DNA of 64,000 nt from Acinetobacter higginsii (GTDB lineage: Bacteria > Pseudomonadota > Gammaproteobacteria > Pseudomonadales > Moraxellaceae), in the NCBI RefSeq assembly GCF_000369525.1, contig NZ_KB850072.1:310001-374000 (forward strand). Direction: 5' to 3'. Below, one piece after another: positions 1-8,384 of the stretch (position 1 is the stretch's first letter; each line of letters begins with the position of its first letter). The notes under the pieces are model-generated. The model made no database searches. It was not told the origin of the DNA and was given only the letters and a program-made list of their open reading frames with translations. The translations under genes were made by a program, and so were the position numbers.

Positions 1-969
1 ACGGATTTGAGCCATCTCATCTGTCATTAACTGACTGATGGTGTGTACCGTTTCATAGTCAGGGCCGTATAAATGACGGCTTAGTACTTGTAGCTGCGTA
101 TCGCTAAGTAACTCATCACCAATATTGAGTTGATCTCGAATATGCTGTGACACATCATCTTCTTGGCTAATACAAATACATAGGATGTCTGCAAGATCAG
201 CAATGCTGTTTTTAAAGCTGGCCGATTGAGCGAGGAATTTACCGATATTGGTTTCAATTTGAATCAACGTACGTAAGCGTGCTTCGGTAATTGAAAGCTC
301 ATCAATATGGCTTAACCCTACATTGACCAACTGCCAGTATTGTTGGCTTGGTTGACCCGCCGCTAAACCTGCAAGATAAACGCCGACCAATTTGATCCCT
401 TGTAGATCAAGGGGGGTTTCAGATTGCTTAATGAGCTTGTTTAAACACAATTTATAAAGTTGATGAATATATTGTGATTGTTCCAAGCTTGGTGCCTGAG
501 GCAAATTAAAACTCGGGGTAATGAACTCAAGCAATGGTTGTACCGTTTGACCTTCTTTGGTCAGTGGTTTACCTAGGGCTTTTTCTAAACGGTTCAGTGT
601 ATCGAGTAGGAATTGAGGAACTTTTACTTCACGTAAACAAATGAATTCGATATAACGCTTCAGCATGGTAGTACCTTCACTGAGCGCAATAACATCATTG
701 GTTTGGATTTGCTGTGGTTGCGCCATAATTTTGCGCATCAGCTCGGCAGAGTATTGAGTAATTTGTGATAAATGTGGCATATCAATTAACGCGAGAACTT
801 GCGTACATTGTTCAAACTGGTTCAGCGCATCATCAATCCCGAAAGGTAGTGCTTGTTCTTCGGCAAGGGTATTGACTGCTGTTTCTACCAATTTAATCGA
901 ATTGTCGATTTCATTTTTTATTATTAATAATGCCGTTGGGTCGAAATGAATCGAGGTTTGGTAAGACAT
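1..969 (-). CDS. FimL/ChpA-N-like pilus regulatory protein (partial)
   Basis: Open frame running off the left edge; 323 codons are visible from ATG at 969. An AAAGGTG-type ribosome-binding site precedes the start. The protein begins MSYQTSIHFDPTALLI, is helical and soluble, and has Hpt-like helical segments (for example FEQCTQVLALIDMPHL followed by a MLKRYIEFICLRE helix). This resembles FimL of Pseudomonas, which is homologous to the N-terminal part of the twitching-motility kinase ChpA. In Pseudomonas aeruginosa fimL lies in the same broad neighbourhood as rnhA, dnaQ and mltD, which supports the call. FimL links surface sensing to cAMP and type IV pili. Because the C-terminus is missing I cannot exclude a ChpA-like kinase. 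No histidine phosphorylation site was identified with certainty. Confidence 0.55.
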   Translation of the reverse strand, partial: MSYQTSIHFDPTALLIIKNEIDNSIKLVETAVNTLAEEQALPFGIDDALNQFEQCTQVLALIDMPHLSQITQYSAELMRKIMAQPQQIQTNDVIALSEGTTMLKRYIEFICLREVKVPQFLLDTLNRLEKALGKPLTKEGQTVQPLLEFITPSFNLPQAPSLEQSQYIHQLYKLCLNKLIKQSETPLDLQGIKLVGVYLAGLAAGQPSQQYWQLVNVGLSHIDELSITEARLRTLIQIETNIGKFLAQSASFKNSIADLADILCICISQEDDVSQHIRDQLNIGDELLSDTQLQVLSRHLYGPDYETVHTISQLMTDEMAQIR

Positions 970-985
970 ATGACCTACACCTTTC

Positions 986-1023
986 CTAAGTTGTTATATC
1001 CATGGACCTCCTTTTTTAGGAGG
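986..1023 (-). promoter_or_regulatory. leader hairpin and five-codon mini-ORF upstream of the pilus regulator
   Basis: CCTCCT at 1007-1012 pairs with AGGAGG at 1018-1023. On the minus strand the second arm is a perfect Shine-Dalgarno (AAGGAGGT) two bases before an ATG at 1003. That ATG opens a five-codon frame (MDITT) ending in TAG at 986, just before the ribosome-binding site of the pilus regulator. The hairpin would hide this strong site. It may be a translated leader, or simply an mRNA structure. Confidence 0.35.
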
Positions 1024-1096
1024 CCTAAATCTTTAAAGGTTAATATAACTTAACTTTAGAGGCTTGAAATACAAAAAATTACATTGACTGGAAAAT

Positions 1097-2455
1097 TTAT
1101 TTTGCGAAAAGGCAAGGCTCTCCATGTTTTTGTTCAAATTGTTTGACCCAGGTCTCATGTTCATTTAATTCATGTTCAGACGGTTGAATCACAGGTAAGT
1201 CAACTTGGACACGTAGGCGGGTGGATTTATTTTGATTTTGTTCTGTTTGAGAAAGGGCGTCCATATCAAATGAGACTTGCCCACCCGTCATGGCAAGATA
1301 AACATCGGCTAAGATTTCAGCATCGAGTAAGGCACCGTGGAAAGTACGATCTCGTGCTGGAATTTCATAACGGCGTACCAAAGCATCCAATGAGTTCTTT
1401 TGACCAGGGTGCTTATTCTTGGCCAGTGCCAAGGTATCGGTAACCTCACAAACCTCAGACAATAAAGGTAAGCCAGCACGTTTGAACTCCATATCTAAGA
1501 AGTTCATATCGAAGGTCGCGTTATGCGCGATAATTTCGGCGCCTTTTAAGAAGGCAAAAAGCGTATCGGAAATTTCAGCATATTTCGGTTTGTCTTTTAA
1601 AAAGTCATCGCTGATACCATGCACATTTTCAGAGTCACCGACGGGTTTTTCTGGATTGATATAGATATGAATTGAACTACCCGTGAGTTTACGGTTGATC
1701 ATTTCAATTGCACCGACTTCAATAATACGGTCGCCATCTTGATAGTAAAAACCTGTGGTTTCCGTATCAAGAATGAGCTGGCGAGGGCCCTGTAGATGAA
1801 CTTTGGCTTCTGTAATGACAATATTTGGATGCTGATTTAATGGAGCGGCTTCGACGACCACTTCATCTGATGCTGTATTGTCACCCATATTATCCAAGAC
1901 TTCTTCAAGTTCTGATTCTTCGATCATTTCATCGCTATCCATATCAATATCTAATCCGAAAGGGTCATTTAAGAGCCAATCGGATTCAGGCTTTTTTGTA
2001 TCAGCGTTAGCCTGTGTTGGCGATTTTAGTTGTTGAGCGGTTTGTTCTGCACCTAAATTTGCCAATTGGTCTGCCATTTCATTACCTGCATGTCCAGCAT
2101 GGCCTTTAATCCAGTTCCATTCGATCTCTCGGTTGGCACAGACCGCATCCAGTTTCTGCCATAAATCAGGATTTTTAACATCTTTCCAGTTTTTCTTTTT
2201 CCAGCCATGAATCCATTCAGTAATGCCTTGTTTGACATAATTGGAGTCTGTCCAAATAATTAAACGGGCATCGGTCGGGCAAAAAGAAACGCCTTCGATC
2301 GCAGCTTGAAGCTCCATACGGTTATTGGTTGTTTCAGGTTCGCCACCAAACAGCTTGTGTTCACCTTGTTCGGTAATGACATACGCGCCCCAACCCCCAA
2401 GACCTGGGTTACCCTTGCATGCGCCATCAACGTAAAGTGTGATTGTTTGTGACAT
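1097..2455 (-). CDS. dnaQ: RNase HI - DNA polymerase III epsilon (DnaQ) fusion protein
   Basis: 452 residues from the ATG at 2455 (MSQTITLYVDG); the frame extends 17 codons upstream but the homology starts here. Residues 1-150 are RNase HI, which removes RNA from RNA:DNA hybrids. Acidic residues are visible in YVDGACKGNPG, NNRMELQAAI, IWTDSNYV and NEMADQLA. An acidic linker of about 60 residues follows. From about 220 comes the 3'-5' proofreading exonuclease with Exo I (LILDTETTG), Exo II (HNATFDMNFLD) and Exo III (FHGALLDAEILAD). The tail keeps a clamp-binding-like QVSFDM and an epsilon-like C-terminus (GEPCLFAK) expected to bind PolIII alpha. In E. coli rnhA and dnaQ are divergent neighbours; here they are one protein, an arrangement I recall from Acinetobacter annotations. 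Confidence 0.95.
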   Translation of the reverse strand: MSQTITLYVDGACKGNPGLGGWGAYVITEQGEHKLFGGEPETTNNRMELQAAIEGVSFCPTDARLIIWTDSNYVKQGITEWIHGWKKKNWKDVKNPDLWQKLDAVCANREIEWNWIKGHAGHAGNEMADQLANLGAEQTAQQLKSPTQANADTKKPESDWLLNDPFGLDIDMDSDEMIEESELEEVLDNMGDNTASDEVVVEAAPLNQHPNIVITEAKVHLQGPRQLILDTETTGFYYQDGDRIIEVGAIEMINRKLTGSSIHIYINPEKPVGDSENVHGISDDFLKDKPKYAEISDTLFAFLKGAEIIAHNATFDMNFLDMEFKRAGLPLLSEVCEVTDTLALAKNKHPGQKNSLDALVRRYEIPARDRTFHGALLDAEILADVYLAMTGGQVSFDMDALSQTEQNQNKSTRLRVQVDLPVIQPSEHELNEHETWVKQFEQKHGEPCLFAK

Positions 2456-2986
2456 ATTTGAACCTGAACAATAAGCAGAATAAGAAGTTGAATATTTTAA
2501 TCGCACAAAAAGTTAGCCAATATTCAAGTGTTACTTAAACATAGAACAAAAGAATAAGACTTTTACTTGAGCTAAAATAAGCAGGGAATTTTAGCATCCC
2601 CATAACAATAACAGCTATTGTAAAGCTAAATTTGGCTTCTGAACGTTACAAAACTCATCTTTTTTAATTTCTTGTAACATTTCCATGCAAATCACGTTAA
2701 ATTATTGCCTTGTCTAAGTGACATGCTTTACTACAATGGCTAAGTCTGTTGACGTTTCACAGATGACAGAAGAGTTTTGCCTTGTGCTGTGACCAAAGCA
2801 GTGCTTTGTACTTGCTCAAGTCATGGCTAAAACTTTTCCAAACTTCGTTGTGAAACTTGACAAAGAGCGATGATTGTCTTTGTCCCATGCCTTGTTTGAA
2901 TGGTTTAGCCTATAACGTATGCATGGTTGAAACATCAATAGCCCCTAATTAAGAAATAAACTAGCGTGAGTTGACTGGAAGTTTTT
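2456..2986. other. 531-bp intergenic region between dnaQ fusion and mltD
   Basis: Divergent promoter region. I see no convincing ORF or RNA gene. It contains two inverted repeats: GTTACAA at 2645-2651 with TTGTAAC at 2672-2678, and GACAAAG at 2859-2865 with CTTTGTC at 2878-2884. A TATAAC at about 2911 could be the -10 element for mltD, but its -35 is poor. Confidence 0.5.
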
Positions 2987-5900
2987 ATGTATAAATCGAG
3001 CACATTGGTGTCGCAAGCATCTGCAACATCATTATTCAAAATTACTGTACTCACTTCTGCTCTCGTTGCGTTGGGAATCACCACAGGTTGTTCTTCAACA
3101 CCTCAATCAAGTAAAAGCTCGTCTTCAAAGCAAGCTGGCTCAGGTTATTTAGATGCAAGCAGTTTAGATTCACTTGAAGACTTATTGTCTGCAACCGACA
3201 TGCGTGCTGTGGAAGGCGACCGTTTATTGGTACTGAAACATGGTGATGTGTGGAAACGAATGACGGTTGGATTCAAGATGGACTTGAACCATTGGGATTC
3301 ACGAATTGAAGCACAACGTAGCTGGTTTATTTCTCGTCAACCATATTTAGATCGTTTAAGTGCGCGTGCCAGCCGCTATTTATATCACACCGTAAAAGAA
3401 GCTGAACGTCGTGGTATGCCGACAGAATTGGCATTACTGCCGATTATCGAAAGTTCGTATGACCCAGCAGCAACCAGTAGTGCAGCAGCAGCAGGTCTAT
3501 GGCAGTTCATCCCAAGTACAGGGCGTATTTATGGTTTGCAACAGACCAGCCTCTATGATGGACGTCGTGATGTAGTCGAATCGACACGTGCTGCGTATGA
3601 ATTCTTTGGTAGCTTATACAATCAGTTTGGTTCGTGGGAACTGGCATTAGCTGCATATAATGCGGGACCGGGTCGTATTCAACAGGCGATTAACCGTAAC
3701 CGCGCTGCAGGTTTACCAACCGATTATTGGTCATTGAAGCTTCCACAAGAAACCATGAACTATGTTCCACGGTTTTTGGCTGTTGCTCAAATTATTAAAA
3801 ACCCAGGTGCATATGGTGTGAGCTTACCACCAATTGCAAACCGTCCTCACTTCCGTGAAGTAAGTCTGGCTGGTCCAATGGAACTCAATCAGATTGCATC
3901 GATTACGGGCTTAAGTCGAGCTGAACTCTATGCACTGAATCCAGCTTATCGTGGCGAAATGGTTGACCCAATGAGTCCAATGCGGATTTTAATTCCAGCA
4001 GATTTAAGTCCCTCAATCGATGCGAAATTACGTTCTGGTAAGGCAAGTTCTGGTGGATTCTGGGCTAGCAATAAAAACCCACCGCCAATGAATACCAATC
4101 CACTGAGCAGCTCAACGACGATTCGTACAACGACCAATAGTGGGCAAAGTATTACTGCATCGACAGCAACGCCACCCAATTTAACGGCAAGTAATACAAC
4201 ACGTCCAACAACTTCCTCAATCAGTACCAGTAAAGTTAATACGCCTAGAGGTTCGGATGCGTTGGCTTCATTTGCTGCAGGGGCTGATGTTCCAAGCGCA
4301 CCACGTATTCCTGTCGCAATCACGCCTGCCGCAAATGTGAAGCCTGTGGTGACTGAACCACCAATTTCTTTAAAAGAACGTGAGCAAATTAGTGCCGCAA
4401 TAAAAGAAGAAGGCAAAAAAGAAACGGTTGCACAAGTCTTAGAGCCACAAGCGACTCAAGCTGAGAAAGATCAAGTTGTTGCAGAAATTAAGGCAATTGC
4501 ACCAAAAGGCACAGAAATTGTTGATCCATTCGATGGCAAAATTAAATTAACTGCGATTCAAACCAGTCAATCGGTTGCTGATGAAAAAGGTCAAGAGGTG
4601 AGCCGAGGCTTCTCTTATCCAAAAAACTTGGTTGAAGATACTGCCACTGCAAACAGTGAAGACGCCAAACGCAACCAAGGCAAGCCATACATTAAAACCG
4701 ATACGGATGTTGTTGTCGTTGCACCAAAAGGCAAGCGCAGCACCTATGTGGTACAGCCTGGCGATACCTTAGCTGTGATTGCGCAAAAAAATGGCGTGAA
4801 CTGGCGTGATGTTGCCAAGTGGAACCAGATTGATCCAAACGGTACCTTATTTGTTGGTGCAAGCTTATATTTATATGATGCCAAACCAGAAGCACCTAAA
4901 GCTGCTGAAAAGCCAGAGAGCTATGTAGTGCAGTCGGGTGATAGCTTAACTAACTTGGCTTCACGCTTTGATTTAACTCTAAAACAGTTGGCGGATTATA
5001 ATAATTTGTCTGTGACTGATGGTTTGTTCGTTGGGCAAAAATTAACATTGATTGAGCCAAAAAATAATGCCCGTACAACGCAACAGGCAGCACGTGTGAC
5101 TGACAGTAAGGCAACAACGACTCAAAAAGTTGCAACCAAATCATATACGGTGAAGCGTGGCGAATATTTAAAGCTGATTGCGGATCGTTATGCATTATCG
5201 AATCAGGAATTGGCTGATTTGACCTCTGGTTTAACTGCGAGCAGTAGCTTGTTCGTTGGACAAAAAATTAATGTGCCGTTACACGAAGTTTCTCAGACTC
5301 AGGAAACACCTGAGCCAACGAAGACGAACGTAAAATACGAAAATGTAAGTGCATCGACTAACTATAAAACTGAAAACTATACCGTACAGCGTGGCGACAC
5401 TTTATCAAGTATTGCAACCAAGTCGAAAATTAGCTTGAGTGAGTTGGCTGAGCTAAATAATTTGAAGTCAAATAGCGGCGTGCGTTTGGGTCAAAGCATC
5501 AAGATTCCTGCGGGTTCAACTGTACCTGATCAGTATGTGGTGCAGTCGGGTGATAGTTTGAATGCGATTGCAGCCAAGTACAATCTTCAACTGAGCTATG
5601 TTGCCGATCTGAATGGCTTGGAAAGAACGTCGGGTGTACGTGTTGGTCAACGTTTGAAACTGACGGGTGATGTGCCTACAAAAACCACTGCGAGCAATAC
5701 GACCAAATCGAGAGAAGAAACTACACCTGATATTTATACGGTTAAATCTGGTGATACTTTAGGCAATATCGCGAGTCGTCATAATTTACAGCTCGATTAT
5801 GTTGCTGGTTTAAATGGTTTAACACGCGGCAGTAATGTTCGTATTGGGCAAAAGCTAAAATTGACAGGTGATTTACCGAAAGCTGAAACCGCAAAGGTAG

Positions 5901-6241
5901 AGAATAGTAAAACAACACCAAAAACATCAGCACCAAGCCGTAATACTGAAAGATATAGTGTCAAAGCAGGTGAGTCTTTGAACAGTATTGCTAATCGTTT
6001 TGGGATGTCTGGTCGTGAACTGGCTGAGTTAAATGATCTAAAAGCCAATGCAAGCCTGCAACGTGGTCAAAGTATTTCAGTCCCTAAAACAGTGAGTGAA
6101 TACAAAGTAAAACGTGGTGATACGCTGATTGGTTTAGCAAGTCGTTATGGTTTAGATACAGGTGCGCTGGCAGAAATGAATGATTTAACGCCAAGTACCC
6201 AGTTACGTATTGGTGACGTGATTAAAGTGCCTAATCTGTAA
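2987..6241 (+). CDS. mltD: membrane-bound lytic transglycosylase D with eight LysM repeats
   Basis: 1084 residues; E. coli MltD has about 450 and two LysM. It cleaves the glycan backbone of peptidoglycan, releasing anhydromuropeptides. The start ATG follows GGAAG. The N-terminal export signal ends in GITTGC, a non-ideal lipobox, so lipidation is likely but not certain. The SLT domain lies around 130-260, with the catalytic Glu in IIESSYDP (about 155) and AAAGLWQFIPSTG. A degenerate LysM-like segment follows, then a Ser/Thr/Pro/Ala-rich linker (about 345-580). Eight LysM modules begin near residues 585, 644, 719, 796, 848, 915, 988 and 1037, each with a Y-x-V-x-x-G-(D/E)-x-L core, and bind peptidoglycan. 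LysM 2, 5 and 6 are similar at DNA level, so copy number may vary between strains. Confidence 0.95.
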   Translation: MYKSSTLVSQASATSLFKITVLTSALVALGITTGCSSTPQSSKSSSSKQAGSGYLDASSLDSLEDLLSATDMRAVEGDRLLVLKHGDVWKRMTVGFKMDLNHWDSRIEAQRSWFISRQPYLDRLSARASRYLYHTVKEAERRGMPTELALLPIIESSYDPAATSSAAAAGLWQFIPSTGRIYGLQQTSLYDGRRDVVESTRAAYEFFGSLYNQFGSWELALAAYNAGPGRIQQAINRNRAAGLPTDYWSLKLPQETMNYVPRFLAVAQIIKNPGAYGVSLPPIANRPHFREVSLAGPMELNQIASITGLSRAELYALNPAYRGEMVDPMSPMRILIPADLSPSIDAKLRSGKASSGGFWASNKNPPPMNTNPLSSSTTIRTTTNSGQSITASTATPPNLTASNTTRPTTSSISTSKVNTPRGSDALASFAAGADVPSAPRIPVAITPAANVKPVVTEPPISLKEREQISAAIKEEGKKETVAQVLEPQATQAEKDQVVAEIKAIAPKGTEIVDPFDGKIKLTAIQTSQSVADEKGQEVSRGFSYPKNLVEDTATANSEDAKRNQGKPYIKTDTDVVVVAPKGKRSTYVVQPGDTLAVIAQKNGVNWRDVAKWNQIDPNGTLFVGASLYLYDAKPEAPKAAEKPESYVVQSGDSLTNLASRFDLTLKQLADYNNLSVTDGLFVGQKLTLIEPKNNARTTQQAARVTDSKATTTQKVATKSYTVKRGEYLKLIADRYALSNQELADLTSGLTASSSLFVGQKINVPLHEVSQTQETPEPTKTNVKYENVSASTNYKTENYTVQRGDTLSSIATKSKISLSELAELNNLKSNSGVRLGQSIKIPAGSTVPDQYVVQSGDSLNAIAAKYNLQLSYVADLNGLERTSGVRVGQRLKLTGDVPTKTTASNTTKSREETTPDIYTVKSGDTLGNIASRHNLQLDYVAGLNGLTRGSNVRIGQKLKLTGDLPKAETAKVENSKTTPKTSAPSRNTERYSVKAGESLNSIANRFGMSGRELAELNDLKANASLQRGQSISVPKTVSEYKVKRGDTLIGLASRYGLDTGALAEMNDLTPSTQLRIGDVIKVPNL

Positions 6242-6247
6242 TTGTAA

Positions 6248-8089
6248 ATGATTCATTTACGTTTAATCAAAAGGCTTAGTCTATATGCTGGACTAAGCCT
6301 TTTTGCTCAGTCTCCATTTGCGGCAATGCAAACCACGCCGTATTTGGCGATGCATGTACAGCCTAAATATGCACAGTTGAAGGTGATGCCTTATGCTAAT
6401 CCGAATGCACCGAAGGGTGGTACGCTGAGCCAATCGAGTTTAGGGACATTTGATAATTTAAACAGCATGAATGGCAAGGGCAGTTCAACCGAAGGCGTTA
6501 ATTATCTGTTTGATAGTTTGATGGATCGTTCGCTGGACGAGCCGCGTGTGATGTATCCGCTGCTTGCAGAAAAGGTCAGTTATGATCCTGATCAGCTGCA
6601 ATCGGTGACCTTTCACTTGAATCCACAAGCACGATTTAATAATGGTCAGCCTGTAACTGCTGAAGATGTGAAATTTACCTTCGATACTTATCAGACCAAA
6701 GCCAATCTGGGCTTTCAAATGTATTTGTCAGATTTGGCTAAAACTGAAATATTATCTAAACATCAAATCAAATTTATTTTTAAGTCTAAGAACAATGTGG
6801 AAATGCCACTGATTGTGGCGAGCCTGCCGATCTACTCAAAATTGGATTGGAAAAATAAGAACTTTGGTCGTGTCACCCTTCAACCGATTATCGGTTCAGG
6901 CCCTTATGTGGTAGATCGTATTGATGCAGGGCGTAGTATTACCTATAAGCGCAGTCCAAACTATTGGGGCAAAGATTTGCCAGTAAACAAAGGCCGCTAT
7001 AATTTTGATCGACTGAAATATGTGTATTATCGAAATTTAGATGTGAGTTTTGAAGGGTTTAAATCTCGACAATTTAATTTATACGAAGAAAAAAATATCC
7101 GTAATTGGGTCACAGCCTATCAGTTTCCAGCAGTGAAATCAGGTTTAGTCAAAAAGTATAAAACGCAGTTAGGTACTCCTCTAGATATCCAAAGTTTGGT
7201 GTTTAATATCCGCCGTGCGCCACTCAATGATATTTATCTACGTCAGGCATTAACCTACGCTTATGATTTTGAGTGGCAAAATAAGGCACTGTTCTTTAAT
7301 CAAAATCAGCGTTTACAAAGTTACTTTGATAATACTGATTTGGCTGCAACTGGTCGCCCGAGTGCTGCTGAACTAAACCTATTAAAGCCATATTTGGCCC
7401 AATTCAATCCAGTGATGCGACAAGGTATTTTGGCTGATTGGCGCTATCCTGTTTCCGATGGCAGTGGTTTCAATCGGCAGAATTTATTGACTGCACAACA
7501 GATCTTAAAAGATGCTGGTTATCAAATTCGCAATGGGCAGTTATATGATCGAACAGGTAAAGCCATTCGAATTGAATTATTGATGCAACAAGAAAATCCA
7601 CAGCGTGAATTAATGCCTTTTGTGCGCAATTTGAAGCGTTTAGGTATTCAGGTTCAACTACGGCAGGTGGATGTACCGCAATATATGGAACGGATTCGTC
7701 ATCAAGATTTTGATATGATGGTGCTGAAACTGCCACAGACTTTAACTCCAGGAAAAGAACAGGCCCAATTCTGGGGGAGTGCAGCAGCAGATGAGGCGGG
7801 TAATTATAATTATTCAGGGATTAAGAATCCTGCGATTGATCAGATGATCGCGAAAATTGTGGCGGCAAAAACACGCGATGAGGTGGTGTTGTATACGCGT
7901 GTGCTTGATCGTTTATTGCGTGCAGGATATTACCAAATTTTGACTTATGGAAAGCCTGAGCGTTGGTTTTCCTACTGGGATATCTATCAGCAGCCTTCGG
8001 TTAAACCAAAACTTTCTGTAGGATGGGAGTATTGGTGGGTCGATGCAAATAAGGCTAAGAAACAGGAGCAGTCTATACAAAAGCATTAA
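6248..8089 (+). CDS. yejA: periplasmic peptide-binding protein of an ABC importer (YejA type)
   Basis: 613 residues, SBP family 5 (oligopeptide/dipeptide binding). A signal peptide occupies roughly residues 1-25 (basic MIHLRLIKR, hydrophobic LSLYAGLSLF, PFAA cleavage region). Mature family features are PNAPKGGTLS, FNNGQPVTAEDVKFTFD and GSGPYVVDR. In E. coli YejABEF imports peptides and the peptide-nucleotide antibiotic microcin C; the natural ligand here is unknown. Translation starts six bases after the mltD stop with no strong ribosome-binding site, which suggests coupling. A perfect intrinsic terminator overlaps codons 8-19 (see the terminator at 6269). The permease and ATPase genes follow after a 295-bp gap that carries a repeat. 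Confidence 0.9.
   Translation: MIHLRLIKRLSLYAGLSLFAQSPFAAMQTTPYLAMHVQPKYAQLKVMPYANPNAPKGGTLSQSSLGTFDNLNSMNGKGSSTEGVNYLFDSLMDRSLDEPRVMYPLLAEKVSYDPDQLQSVTFHLNPQARFNNGQPVTAEDVKFTFDTYQTKANLGFQMYLSDLAKTEILSKHQIKFIFKSKNNVEMPLIVASLPIYSKLDWKNKNFGRVTLQPIIGSGPYVVDRIDAGRSITYKRSPNYWGKDLPVNKGRYNFDRLKYVYYRNLDVSFEGFKSRQFNLYEEKNIRNWVTAYQFPAVKSGLVKKYKTQLGTPLDIQSLVFNIRRAPLNDIYLRQALTYAYDFEWQNKALFFNQNQRLQSYFDNTDLAATGRPSAAELNLLKPYLAQFNPVMRQGILADWRYPVSDGSGFNRQNLLTAQQILKDAGYQIRNGQLYDRTGKAIRIELLMQQENPQRELMPFVRNLKRLGIQVQLRQVDVPQYMERIRHQDFDMMVLKLPQTLTPGKEQAQFWGSAAADEAGNYNYSGIKNPAIDQMIAKIVAAKTRDEVVLYTRVLDRLLRAGYYQILTYGKPERWFSYWDIYQQPSVKPKLSVGWEYWWVDANKAKKQEQSIQKH
6269..6304 (+). terminator. intrinsic terminator inside the yejA signal-peptide codons
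   Basis: The 13-base arm at 6269-6281 (core GGCTTAGTC) pairs perfectly with 6291-6303 (core GACTAAGCC) around a 9-base loop, and five T residues end at 6304. It has the form of the mltD terminator, but it lies within the first 19 codons of yejA. Confidence 0.8.
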
Positions 8090-8188
8090 TTAGAATGGTT
8101 TGGACTAGCGTTTGATGAAGTCGTTAGATTAATATAACGGAGTCTTACCGAGTTCTCATCTTAATTTCAAGATAAGCTTTCAGCTGGA

Positions 8189-8312
8189 GTTACTTTTGTT
8201 TCGCCCAAAGTAACCAAAGGCATTGTCATCCACAAAACCTGTTTAGTTATTGGGCCTCTTTTATTCTTTCGCAAAACATTATCTTGTTTAAAACACGCAG
8301 GTTGTGGATGAC
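8189..8312. repeat. palindromic repeat element between yejA and yejB
   Basis: Two nested inverted repeats fill much of the 295-bp gap. GTTACTTT at 8189-8196 pairs with AAAGTAAC at 8207-8214. GTCATCCACAA...CCTG at 8225-8241 pairs with CAGG...TTGTGGATGAC at 8298-8312, with two extra A in the left arm. The TTACTTT...AAAGTAACCAAAGG motif resembles dispersed repeats that I recall from several proteobacterial genomes, where they are often mis-annotated as short proteins. No ORF or terminator T-run is present. Confidence 0.6.
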
Positions 8313-8384
8313 GTTTCCGTGTATTTTATCTCATGTTAGATTTCATAAAAACTTAGTAAATAAATTAATAAGGGTTCGACTTCA

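Noticed and set aside
2859..2884. 7-bp inverted repeat GACAAAG/CTTTGTC upstream of mltD
   Set aside because: Short, with a 12-base spacer and no promoter elements aligned; not distinguishable from chance.
3946..4416. 156-codon minus ORF within mltD
   Set aside because: It is a low-complexity antisense shadow of the Thr/Pro/Ala linker of MltD.
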